The translations under genes were made by a program, and so were the position numbers. Below are positions 49,237 through 60,600 of a DNA stretch of 64,000 bases, in pieces. Each line of letters begins with the position of its first letter. The stretch's first letter is position 1. The notes beneath the pieces were generated by a model. It made no database searches and was not told where the DNA came from. It worked only from the letters and a program-made list of their open reading frames with translations. Source of the DNA: Typha latifolia (lineage: Eukaryota > Streptophyta > Magnoliopsida > Poales > Typhaceae); NCBI GenBank assembly GCA_019914945.1, contig CM034110.1, forward strand, positions 8,387,808 to 8,451,807. Direction: 5' to 3'.

Positions 49237-49756
49237 AGCTCGTTGGCATTGAGCTAGGTTGCAATTTGAATTTTTTTGGATTTTAGAGTTTAAATTTTGA
49301 GAGTTTTAATTGTGTGTTTGAGTTTTGAGGGTTTATTTTTGAGAGCTTATTCACAGCGTGTCTATTTTTTTTAATTATCAAATACTCGACGACAAATCCG
49401 ACACTTGTCGGCGGGATGTCCTTGTCCCCGAAGTGTCGGACACCATCCACAAGAGCAACAATCATGTTATTTATATGCTAATTATTCATTACCTTATGGT
49501 TAAATAATTCCTCATAAGCATTATCTTAGTAATATATAATTATGATTACGAAATTATCGACATAATTCCTTTTCCTTTCCTTCTTACGGTGGCCCCACTG
49601 GCCATTATAATGGTCTTGGCCCAACTAAAGTATTCTAATCCATTGAAGTCAACCTTACTATAAACTGAAGCAGTCAAGGGTTAATCAGAAGATATCTCCG
49701 GAAATCCCTAATAGTTTGACTTGGCCAAGTCAAACCTCCAGGCACCATACATAAAG

Positions 49757-49766
49757 GACACGTGTC
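49757..49766. promoter_or_regulatory. Palindromic G-box / ABRE upstream of vicilin-like gene
   Basis: GACACGTGTC, a perfect palindrome with a CACGTG core, about 104 bp before the ATG. Such sites bind bZIP factors (ABI5 class) and are typical of ABA-induced seed storage genes. Confidence 0.7.
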
Positions 49767-49869
49767 AACCCTACATTCTCCCTCCAACCCTACTTAACCC
49801 CCCTCCATTCTTCCACGACTCCTCACTGAAACTGAAAGGCTCAGTAGAATTAGGAAGAGAACAATAGAG

Positions 49870-51645
49870 ATGGTTGGTGCCATGAGAAACCAAATGGCTC
49901 TGCAGCTTATGGCTATGTTGCTACTCTTCTCTTTGTCATTGAAGGCAGTGAAGGGATACCCGGAGGAGCTAGAGATTTCCCATGACCATGAGAGAGGCTT
50001 TATAGAAGGAGGGAAGGGTCTCTTCATACTGGGGAAGCCTAAGAAGGTGGTTGAGACGGACGGCGGTGGCATCCGGGTGGTTTCGGGGTATCGATGGAAG
50101 GCTGACCCTAACCCCATGTACATTGGATTCATCTCCATGGAGCCCAACACCCTCTTAATTCCCCAATACATTGATGCCAATCTCATCCTTTTCGTCCAAG
50201 AAGGTATGTTACTAATCTGTTAAGTATATTATATCTCTGAGTTACTCGTATTCGACTAATTGTATGATTTGCGAATTGCGAAGGTGAGGCGAAGATTGCG
50301 TGGATCAAGGAGGATAAGTTGGTGGAGAAGAACCTCAAGAGAGGCGATGTCAGCGTGATCTCGGGCGGGTCGGCTTTCTACGTCGTAAACATCCGCAAGA
50401 GCGAGAGGTTGCATATAATTTGCAGCCTCGACTCGTCTGAAAGCCTTGGATATGCGTCTTATGAGGTTAACAGGGTTCATTATAATTTCCTCCATAATCT
50501 ATCAAGATTTAGAGTTAGATTTAGACACATGAGTTAGCTTTCTTTGTTGCTGCAGTCTTTCTTCATTGGAGGAGGAAGCTATCCGACATCAGTGCTTGCT
50601 GGATTTGATATCAATACTCTCATAGCTGCCCTTAACGTGAGGCAGTTTAACTTAATCAACTTGTCATTATTTAATTGCTACTGTACAACGTATATAAGTT
50701 CTAAAAGAATTTAATTTACACAGATTACACGTGAAGAATTGGCCATAATCATGGGAAGCCAAAAGAATGGGCCAATCATTTACTTGAACAACGAGGAAGA
50801 AGACATACTTCAATATAAGACGCAAATGGGCGAAAAGAGAAAATTGGTTGCAGATGATGATGAGGAAGAACAGGATGGTGATAGTACATGGTCATGGAGG
50901 AAGCTCCTTGGCTATCTGCATGGGAAGAGCCATGAGCATGTCCATTCTTCGCATGCATACAACCTCTACGACGAAAACCCAAGCTATGAGAACAGATACG
51001 GATGGAGCATCGCCATCGATGAACATGCCTACTCCCCTCTTAAACACACAAGAACTGGCGTTTATCTTGTCAATCTCACTGCAGTAAGTGATGATCTCCA
51101 AAACTTTATAAATGAGAGAACTCTGGGTGAAAGTAGGATAAGACGTAATTTTTTTTTTATAAACGACCATTGAACTAACATTGCAGGGATCAATGGTGGC
51201 ACCTCATCTGAACCCTAAAGCGACGGAGTACGGCGTCGTGCTCAATGGCACAGGCACAATTCAGGTGGTCTTCCCTAACGGATCGTCGGCGATGAACGCA
51301 AAGGTGAGCCCGGGGGACGTGTTCTGGATCCCGCGATACTTCCCCTTCTGCCAAGTGGCAGCTCGAGAAGGCCCGCTCGAATTCTTCGGCTTCACGACGT
51401 CGTCGAGGAAGAACCGGCCGCAGTTCCTCGCCGGCGCGAGCTCGGTGCTAAGGAGCATGAGGGGACGTGAGCTTGCAGCTGCATTTGGAGTCAATGAGAA
51501 GCAACTGGAGGAGTTGGTTGACTCTCAGAGTGAGGGAATTATCTTGCCTTCTTGGACTCGTCACGAGGAGGAGGAGGAGGAGAAGAAGAAAAAGGAGAAG
51601 GATGGAGAGGCGATCTTAATTAGGAAGAGGGTCTTTTTTGCATGA
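49870..51645 (+). CDS. Vicilin-like (7S) bicupin storage-type protein
   Basis: Five exons: 49870-50203, 50284-50465, 50556-50636, 50724-51083 and 51187-51645, 471 aa. A second in-frame ATG at 49882 could also serve. Signal peptide about 1-29 (MALQLMAMLLLFSLSLKAVKG). Cupin 1 about 55-200 (MYIGFISMEPNTLLIPQYIDANLILFVQEGEAKIAWI...LKRGDVSVISGGSAFYVVN). Cupin 2 about 295-430 (GVYLVNLTAGSMVAPHLNPKATEYGVVLNGTGTIQVVFPNG...VSPGDVFWIPRYFPFCQVA). A His/acidic linker lies between them. The C-terminus is a Glu/Lys run then LIRKRVFFA. Closest remembered relative is the Arabidopsis vicilin-like group with At2g28490. Seed vacuolar storage is likely and fits the upstream ABRE. Confidence 0.93.
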
Positions 51646-52102
51646 GTTCATGGTCAAGGTCATCTACTTAATTTCCTAATATCTTTTGTTTCTTTTTTCT
51701 TTTTGGACCGTCTTTATGTTTGCCAATACCGAGGAGGATTCTCTCTCTCACTCTTAAAAAAACTTTATCTCTATCTCTATCTCTGTGATAATTTCAAAGG
51801 TTTTTTTTTGTGCTTATATTGCATGATATGCAAAAATATTTATTACTACCAGTTTAATATGATTAATAATAGCTTTAATTCTTCCTTTTTAATTTTTAGT
51901 TTTGAAAAGGTAACATGACTACATAGGGGCATGATTAGCCCAAATATGCAAATATGTAATGTCCAAGGATGTATACGTAAATAAGTAATTTTAGAAGGGT
52001 GAATGTGTGTCTTACTCTGTTTCCAATACCTTATCAACACTGGGGAAGAAGTAAAGAACCACCGCTTTCCAAAACCACCGGAGAAAGAAGGGGAAGCGAG
52101 CA
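51646..52102. other. Intergenic: vicilin 3' UTR and EF-P promoter/leader
   Basis: No gene. Pyrimidine-rich vicilin 3' flank, then the short EF-P upstream region. Confidence 0.6.
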
Positions 52103-55100
52103 ATGGTTTCCCTCCGACTCGGCTCCAACGTTCACCTCTTCTCCTCCTCCATCTCTCCTCGTAATCCGTCACAGTTGCTCCTGAGACCACGGTCGCTTCC
52201 GCTCACCCCCCTTCGTTCGCGATTTCCGAGTAATATTGACCTCCTCTCTCTCTTGCCTTCTATATGTTTGTGGTTTTGACTGCAAGAGTTTCTGGGTTCA
52301 GGGATATACGCCTTCTCGAGCAATGATATCAAGGTAGGTTCCAATATTGAGGTCGATGGAGCTCCCTGGAGAGTTTTGGGTACGTGGCTTCGTCCTTCCT
52401 ATAAATTCTTCACCATTTTGTTCCAAAAACGATCGAGTTAGAAAAGGGACATTGGCATTGTACTCTTTTGGCCCATTTGAGGGGAATAAGGTTGAAGAAG
52501 AGAGAATAACGTTCGGGTTTTCTGTATCGGGGATAAAGTGATTTAGTGCTGTGTATATTGTATGACGAGAAATTTATGTTGTACATATGCTGTTTGAATA
52601 AATGTGTCATGAAAGTAGCGATGCACTGGGTCTAATTTGATATTTTCTTCTGAAAAAAGAATTGCATGTTTACAGTATTTCGTCTGCTTTTTTTATTTGG
52701 TACGGTTAATTAGGTATCGTTTTTTCTCCGAGCAGCTATGTTTTATAATTTATACGAAGAAAACATACATAGTGCGTTAAGGAAAATAAGTGCAGGAATT
52801 AAAAAGTTGGGTGGAAAAAAATAATGATGACGCGTCAAACTTTATACTCTAGCCTTTTGTACTGTAATAAGATGTTTGTTCACGAATAAATAACTAGTTA
52901 CTTGTGGTTGCTTTTTTATGCATATTTATTTAATAAACATTAGCTTTACTATGTTATGAATTCTTGTAGTATTCTAGATTAATTTCTTCTTTCTGATGGT
53001 AATTGTAGAGTTCCTGCATGTCAAGCCTGGGAAAGGAGCGGCATTTGTAAGGACAAAAATGCGCAATTATGTAACAGGCAACACAGTTGAGAAAACCTTT
53101 CGAGCTGGAAGTACGGTAAATATAGGACCGAACATTCTGTAGTATTTTCTAAGAGCTGATATTTTTGTAAGCTGCATATGTACTCTTGGTTTGGGACTTA
53201 GTAGATAAGGAATAAATTTATGTGATTGAGATTGTCCCCGTAAAGTTCCACTACGTTGACCACAATCTTTGTAGTATGGAGCTTTAAATTATTACAATGC
53301 ATCTCTCCACATATCTCTGAAAATTAGCTTTTCCAGAATCATGTGGGCAAACGATGCTGTTCTCACTTCTCACTTTACAATTTTTCATGTCATCATCTCC
53401 TTCATACAGCCCCATGAAACATGTAAAGAATGATTTACGTGTTTAGTTTATTCATTACATCCTATGGAATAATTTAGTTGCTCACAGCATTCTCAGGCAT
53501 TGTTTAATACACAGCCAGCTACTGTTTTCAGATAAACTTTATTAGTGTATCTTATTTTGATCAGTATTATCTACTTATTCATGCTTTGTTCTTTCAGATT
53601 CAAGAGGCAAATATTGTGAAGGAGACCAAACAGTTCACATACAAAGATGGCAACCAGTTTGTCTTCATGGATTTGGTAAATTTGTATGCTTTCAACTAGT
53701 GCAAGAGTACAATCAAAAGCTGACTCTTTTCTTCCTATCTATCTTTCCCTCTTTTTTGTCTTCTTGAATCATGCTACTAGTTCCTTGGAAGGGTCAGTTC
53801 GCAGGTTTCATTGGATACTAAAAGTGCTATATACTAAACTCCCTCCATAAGCATGATATTTAAGTTTTAACCTTCTTTTCTTTTCTTCATAAAAACTGCT
53901 ATTCAGTATTCTTCCAATTTTTCCTACAGAATGATCTTGTCTTATATAGAGGTATAATAAGAAGGCAGCCAATTTGCTTCACTGTGGTAATAGAAAGGAA
54001 TTGCTTTAACTGTGGTGCTGGTTGCAAGGAGCGCTTCTAGCTCTAGTGTATGAAATTTGTTACAATTACACTTTAGGTTGATGCATTTATACATGCACTG
54101 GAGATGCTAGTTATATTTCTAATTAGATATAATAGAAGGAAGGAAATATTGAATCATGTTGAAAATAAATTGACTCTTCCACAATCCAGATTTATAAGCT
54201 GTACATGAAGATACAGGAGAATTTCTACATTAAGTCCTATTAGTGGGACATTTCTTGCCCCTTTAGCTGGAAGAAGTGAAACCTTCAATCTCCCTGAAGA
54301 TGTATGATGTGCTTCAGTGCTTCACTGCCACCTTGGAGTAAAAACATCTATTCTTCTGTTTCTTAGGTGTTGTAGCTCCTAATTAAGACATGCTGTTGGT
54401 TAGTTGGTAATATAAATATTTTCACAGGCTAGTTATGAAGAAATTCGCTTGAATGAGGCAGATGTTGGTGACAAAATGAAATGGTTAAAAGAGGGAATGG
54501 ATTGCAGTCTACTCTTCTGGAATGGACGGGTATTTCCTTTTTCTGTTTTTCATACGCTAGTTGATATTTCTGGTCAAGTTATGTCCAGGAACAATGAAAA
54601 TGTCTGGTTGCATATATGCGCCAAGGGAGCTTGATTTGCACATGACATGCTTGCTTGTAGTTGTGCTTATGTACCATGATTCTGATTCAAATGTGCAAGG
54701 ACTTGATGAACAGAACACTGTTTTGTAGATTATTGATTTTGAACTTCCCATCACTGTTAAGCTGACTGTAGTTGATGTGGATCCTGGCCTACGAGGTGAT
54801 ACTGCACAAGGTAATACTTGCTGCTTTAACTTTATTTTTCCCATCTATGATTTTATGATTCATATTTGCTACACCAATAATGCATCTGGGATATAATGGT
54901 CCTAGACTTGTGGGACAACATGTGATATTTTAGGCTATATCTATATACCTGACAATAAAGCTGTCAAAAATGCTCACCGACTCACGAGGCTCGTGAGTTT
55001 GGCTCGAGAATCAAGCCTAGCCGAGCTAGAGTCGGCTTGCTTGAGCTCGACTTAAATAGGCTTGATATATAATATGTGAGATAATTATATATATATATAT

Positions 55101-55714
55101 ATATCAAAATAAATGTATAAATGTTATATAGCGTAGTTAATTAAAGCAATTTCTAGTTACCCAGCCAATCTCGCGAGCCTCATTGAGTTGGAGACAAGCC
55201 GAGCTAAGCTTTTCCGGTTCGAATCGGCTTGAGCTCGAGCTCGAGCTGAGCTGAATTTTTCCACCTCTCGAGCCGAGCCGAGCTGGGCCTGCCCTATGTA
55301 TATTCCAAATCTGGTAGTACTCTGTAAAATGGACTAACAAGATATTATATATGGATCAATATAAATCCATTTACCCATATTGCACCAGAAAATATAGATT
55401 TCTCACGGCCATCTTATTGACTCTCTCAGGGGAACAAGGTCCTAAGCTGGAATTACTATTTGCTTCTCCTTGATTAGCTTTATGCCTCTATTGTTATGCA
55501 TCTTATAAGGATATAAAACATCTAGGTTCTATGCACTAAGCAAAACCAAGTTGTAAATGATGTCTAATTTGAGTGATGTAATATCTGCTTTGCAGGAGGG
55601 TCAAAGCCGGCAACACTTGATACAGGTGCTGTTGTTAATGTGCCCTTGTTTGTCAACACCGGTGAAGAGATTCTGGTGGACACAAGAACTGGCCAATACA
55701 TGAGCAGGGCATAA
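52103..55714 (+). CDS. EFP: Elongation factor P, plastid-targeted
   Basis: Seven exons: 52103-52229, 52302-52379, 53009-53115, 53598-53675, 54428-54529, 54729-54810 and 55596-55714, 230 aa. EF-P binds the ribosome and relieves stalling at polyproline stretches. Residues 1-45 (Ser/Arg/Leu-rich, no acidic start: [20 protein letters not shown]) look like a chloroplast transit peptide. Domain [38 protein letters not shown], with K77 of PGKG at the loop position modified in bacteria. Domains [22 protein letters not shown]...[21 protein letters not shown]...[29 protein letters not shown]. All EF-P motifs are intact. Intron 6 (785 bp) contains a hAT-like insertion. Confidence 0.95.
54958..55297. mobile_element. 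hAT-like non-autonomous element in EF-P intron 6
   Basis: The left end AAAGCTGTCAAAAATGCTCA and the reverse-complemented right end TAGGGCAGGCCCAGCTCGGC resemble hAT termini (AGGGCTGTCAAA type). The interior has GAGCTCGAGCTCGGCTCG-like strings at both ends and an AT-rich middle, as in the 5597-6356 element. No clear target duplication, so the boundaries are uncertain. Confidence 0.5.
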
Positions 55715-56267
55715 GACAACACTAACTAATCCTTCCACTGAGGTTTTGCTTGGTTTTTTGCCGGATAGAAAACTTTGTCCCAAAATTTCCCATTTTATGT
55801 ATACTCTGTTATTTATACATATAAGTGTAGCAAATTATCTGCGAAGAGATTTCCATGCATCTAGCTTTTGTCATTTGGAACCTACGATTTTTCTCAATGA
55901 CAGATCCTGACCCTGTCAAAGGTCGGTTATCATGAATAATGTACATCACACGAGAGAAGATCTACTTGCTAACATCCATCCATATTTGAATTCCAAGATG
56001 ATTTGATGCGAGCTAATAACAGCAGATGAAGTATGGATTAATACATACATAATCTTCTTTCATTGTTATTTGCTGCCATATACAGGGTTCTTAAGACGAT
56101 TACTGCACTGTAGGGATAAGCTTGTCAGGTATATATCGCAAATCGTTTTTTTTTGTGTGGATACTTTGAAGACAGAATCATTCGTGCTCTTAAGATGTGT
56201 CCTCTTGTTTCATATTATTCTTTGAGGAATATACAAAGATTAATATATTTATGAACACAACAAATTT
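55715..56267. other. Intergenic between convergent genes
   Basis: 3' flanks of EF-P (+) and the small unknown gene (-). No gene seen. Confidence 0.6.
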
Positions 56268-56636
56268 CTAGTGCATCCACTTCAAGCCTGGCAAGTTCTT
56301 GGATTCACTTGGCTCAGTTTCCTCCTTCCTCCAGTACCTCCTCCAGCCACTGAAGACCAGCCGGAATTTGAACCGCCGCCTCAGCACCGTGGATAGCCTC
56401 CAAGGTCTTTTCCCCGGTGCTGCCTCGCTACAGGGTGCCGGCCGTTGTACCTGGACCCCACTCTGCAATGCCCTTGCCATTTTAAAGTGTGCGGGGCTCG
56501 GCGCTGAGTAGCTCCTCCTCAGGATGGTCCTGTTCAGCTGAATTTCGAAGCTGAGCCTCTCAAACTCGTCGAACAGCGTGGCGTGGTGATCCCCGAAGCA
56601 GATGCAGAGGCTCCCTCTTCCTTCTTCTTCCTCCAT
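56268..56636 (-). CDS. Small basic protein of unknown function
   Basis: Single open frame, 122 aa, not recognised. Features: acidic start MEEEEGRG, then CICFGDHHATLFDEFERLSFEIQLN, the Ser/Arg motif RRSYSAPSPAHFKMA, and a strongly basic Trp-containing C-terminal half (RPWRLSTVLRRRFKFRLVF, GWRRYWRKEE). No signal peptide or membrane segment. Support: coding-like composition, higher GC than the flanks, and an AATAAATAG TATA-like string about 105 bp upstream on this strand (near plus 56740-56750). RRSYSAPS could be a phosphorylation or 14-3-3 site. A chance frame cannot be excluded. Confidence 0.5.
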   Translation of the reverse strand: MEEEEGRGSLCICFGDHHATLFDEFERLSFEIQLNRTILRRSYSAPSPAHFKMARALQSGVQVQRPAPCSEAAPGKRPWRLSTVLRRRFKFRLVFSGWRRYWRKEETEPSESKNLPGLKWMH

Positions 56637-57673
56637 GGCACTGGAAGTGTGTGATCAGTGATCGGAATAATTTCTATGATGACAGGAGATTGGAATGCCA
56701 ATTGCGTGAGAATCTAATGGTGTAGGTGCACTTAAATGCCACTATTTATTGAAGTCCTCGGCGGTTTGACGTGCAATGGAGGCCAAGCACATCTTGGAAG
56801 TGTGATTCATACTTCTATCTATCTTTCTTTCTTTCCTTTTCTTTTTTTTTCCCATACTTCCATTACCTCATATGAGTTGTAACTTGTTTGCAAGAATTAG
56901 AACAATAATGATCTAACATCTACATATGGACATGTCAATTGACCAATGTATGGACCTCAAAGTAAATCATGGGGTAGTCCAGCATTAATGCACTTCTGTC
57001 TTCTGCTCACCAATATCTCTATCTATGTCATTCCTCCAGCGCCGCAAACTCTACACGATATTTCTCCATTTACTACCAGATTATTTTTTTTCCCTTTTTC
57101 ATTAGTTTCGGTTCTTAATATATTTAGCCAATTTAATCTGGGGCAATGTTAAATCTTTGTGTGGAAAACTATTTGTGGATATTTTTTGAATCATAGTTGA
57201 AGAAAGAGAAGATTTATTCGCATATGGTAAAAAAAAAATAAAAAGTTGTAAATAGAGGTAAAAAAGAGGGAATGAAATAGAAATTACCTACCAACGTCCA
57301 CGTCTCCGAATCTCACAACTCACCTCTCTTCTGCGAGACTACGACAGACGCTTTCCCCAATTCTATGCCACTCTCGTTTCCATCCCCAATTTCAAACACT
57401 AGTAAGAACCAAAACTCTAACCCTAGCTTCCCCTCCTTTGACCCCCCCGCCAATAGAAGAATTCTCGGTTTAGCTGGACTCGACTGCGGCGCCATCGACT
57501 CTCTCCATTTCTCTTGGAGTTCTTAGGCCCTAGATTCAATTATTGATAAGAGATCAAAAGGAGTGAGAGTTAGGGTTTCTTCATCATATCTATCTTCGAA
57601 TTGAAGTGGAATGTGATCTCTTCGCTTCGAAGGGTGAGATCTTTCTACATTTAAGGTGCCTTGGTTGCTTGGG
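56637..57673. other. Divergent promoter region and 5' UTR
   Basis: Lies between the small minus-strand gene and the plus-strand membrane-protein gene. About 57300-57673 is C/T-rich leader sequence with AACCCTAGC (57419-57427) and TTAGGGTTTC. No gene. Confidence 0.55.
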
Positions 57674-60600
57674 ATGGGTAGATTTCTATTGGCGATCCTA
57701 TTGGTTTTGGCTATCGCAGGAGTATGCGATGCTTCATCCAGGGTTTTATTGGCTGATGGACTAGAAGAACAAAAACCCAACCCGGAAAAGGTAAGAATTT
57801 GGACACTTTTTCTTAATATATATCTGAGTCTTGCAAGATCTCTTATTACCGTTTCATCTATGCCTTCTTTATTCAGGTTCCTTCATCGCCTCCTTTGAGT
57901 CCTCTTCCAAAGGTCGATTTTTCTGAATCTATCAAGAAGAGTCCACCAACGCAATTAAATCATTCGTCTTTAGCTGCTTCTAAATCTGAAGTCCAGAATA
58001 ATACAGAGCCGAATAGTCCGGCGAATCCGGCAACAAGGGGAGGAGCGGAGAATAAGGGTGCGCAAGGCAGTCCGGTGAAGTTGGCGCCTCCTATTGGACC
58101 AGAGAAGAAGGATCTGCCGAATGGACCGGAGAAGAAGGATCCACCAATTGGACCAGAGAAGAAGATTACACCAAGTGGATCGGATAAGAAGGATCCACCG
58201 AGTGGAACAGAGAATCAACATGGAAGTCCAGTGATCTCAGCACCACCAAGCAATCTTGAAACTAAGAAACCACCAAGTAGTGGAGGTGGAAGTTCCCCTA
58301 ATTTGGAAAACTCTTTGGATAAAACTCAAATGGAGACATGTGATGCATCATCTGAGAAATGTCAAGTAGAAGATTTGGTTGCTTGTCTCAAGATCTCCGG
58401 AAATGGTAAGAAATTTGGCTATCTGGTTTTGGGGCCTGTGCACTGCAATTGGTTTTAGAGCCCTTTTTTCTCTTCTAGGTATTTATTCTTCGTTTATGGT
58501 TGTTTTTATTCCATAAATTTTCCTTAATTCACATACCCATGTCAGAATATATCCTTTTCCTCTTTTGTCCAGACTTTGTTCATATTTGGAGAAACTATAA
58601 GAGGTTTAATGCTAGTAGATTGCATGAGTAGTAGGTAAGGTGGATAATATACTGCTGAACAGACAAGGGCTTAACATTAAGGTCCTCTCTCCACTTCTAG
58701 GAACTTGGGGCGAACTATAGAAGGCTTATGCTAGGTTGACCAATTGTAATTTGTAAAGGTTTGATTAGTTCTTGTTGCGAGCATTTAATGTTGGGTTGTG
58801 CTTAGCTGGTCCTGCAATGCCATGATGATTATTAGAATTTTCAGTTTCATATTGGGTTGACTGAGAAACCTAAGAGAAAGTTTTTTCCCCTTTTCTTGCT
58901 TATTGTTCTTTTTTAATGATGGAGGAGCTTCATATTTACTTAGGGGAATGGGTAAGAAAACAACTATGCTATTATAGTGGACAAGTGAGGGCCTTATGCA
59001 TATTTGACAGCTGATGCTTTACTCATTTGGGCTATTGAAAATTACTACTTTATAGTGTTTGGATGAAGAAAGTGGAATGAGAAGTGAGTTCTCCACTTTC
59101 CTAAAACCATCTAATTTCTCTCGCTTCACTTTCTTTTTTAAAAGAAGAGTAACACTTTCCACGTTTTTATATACTGCATAATTCTAATAATGACTCACTT
59201 TCAATCTTTACCGAGAAATTTTAATTTTTACTAAGCACTAATAAGTCAATGATTACTTACTAGAAGTGATTTTACTAGAAACTTTCATCACTTTCTTTCC
59301 TCTATTTTTCATCAATTGAACACACTCTTATAAGTTACCTATTATTGTTGAATATTGGAAGTGCCCTTATCATGAGAGAGAGTAGGAGGGTGGAAAGTAT
59401 TTTGTTCTTATTGGAGAGGGTGATGAATCCCCATTGACCATGATTAAAGGAGTCATTTCGTTGCTATCGATAAGTGGGCACTTGTTTATGCTAAGGGTCT
59501 TATGCTCTATTCACAACTGGTCTTTTGTTAGAGAGATCAGATAAGTAGGCATAGTGATGTGTCCTGGATAACTTACTTTTTGTGTCAAAATCACAGGTTT
59601 TTCAACTTGCAGTATTAGATGGGTTGCCTATTGTTAGCTTAGACCAAATGGCATTTTGGACATTGGTTGTTTATGATAGATGAAGCAAGGAAGTGGCATA
59701 ACACTAGATTAGATTAATTTAGGCAGAGCGGAAGCATCAGAAAATGGATGTCTTTGCCTTCTATGAAAAATTATAGCTAAAGAGGACAAAGTTTTTTTTT
59801 TTTTGGTCACAATATCATCTTTATTGCCTTCAAGATATTTGGTGTATGTTTGGGGAGACTTGAGATTGTGCACCCACACCCTCGATGGATATTGCGGCTT
59901 TTGGAGAGACTCAACAGGAGAGAGCAACAGAAGTAGGAACAACATCTCTTTGCATGTGACATGATCAGCAGCAAGGGCAGCAGCTTTTGTTGTAGATATC
60001 ATATAACATCACTAGTAACAATATTGGAACTTGTTAGTTGTCACAATTCCAGTAATGGTCACAGACTCAGAGGACAGGAATAGCAACAGTAGCGGTGTAG
60101 CAGTATAACAAAAGCAGTAGAAAAAAGGAGAGAATTTTGGAAGAAGTTCACAAAGAAATCTTCTGAATATGTCGTTTAATTTTCAAAGCCTTGGCTGAGG
60201 ACCACGGAATATGCCTAACTCTGGCCTATTTTGTGCTGTTTTCCAACTTTTAGAGTATTCTTTGAGATGATACTCTGGAGGTGTTTATTGTTCCATTCTT
60301 CTCTTTCCTGTCCTTTGTTGCTCCCTTCCATTCCAATCTTTTTAAGTTACGAGGTTCATCTTCTTTTGTTTCTTCTCTTTCCTTTATCTGGATTAGTTTC
60401 TGTCAAGAAGAATACTTAAGATAATTTGTGTTTTCATTGGTAGTGTGCTCTAAAAGCTCTCATTCTCTTGGTAGTATTTCTTTTTGTGTTATTACTTTCA
60501 ATTACTATTTGCTATATATGTTCTTTAGGTAATCATGAACTTATGCACAACTTGAGTATATAATTAAGGTCTTTATTTGTACTGTACTTTCTTGCAGCTT

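Larger units (their letters stand above)
48400..49869. other. Intergenic: kinase 3' UTR, small tandem repeat, vicilin promoter
   Basis: No gene. About 48400-48640 is kinase 3' UTR. 49132-49236 holds a 33-bp tandem repeat. About 49380-49450 is GC-rich (GACACTTGTCGGCGGG...AGTGTCGGACAC) and may be a mobile-element piece. The vicilin promoter follows. Confidence 0.5.

Noticed and set aside
57656..57673. Upstream in-frame GTG start for the DUF7356-like protein
   Set aside because: GTG is not a normal plant nuclear start; ATG at 57674 gives a clean signal peptide.
59709..60002. 97-codon minus-strand frame in the large intron
   Set aside because: No family recognised; likely noise or an old insertion.
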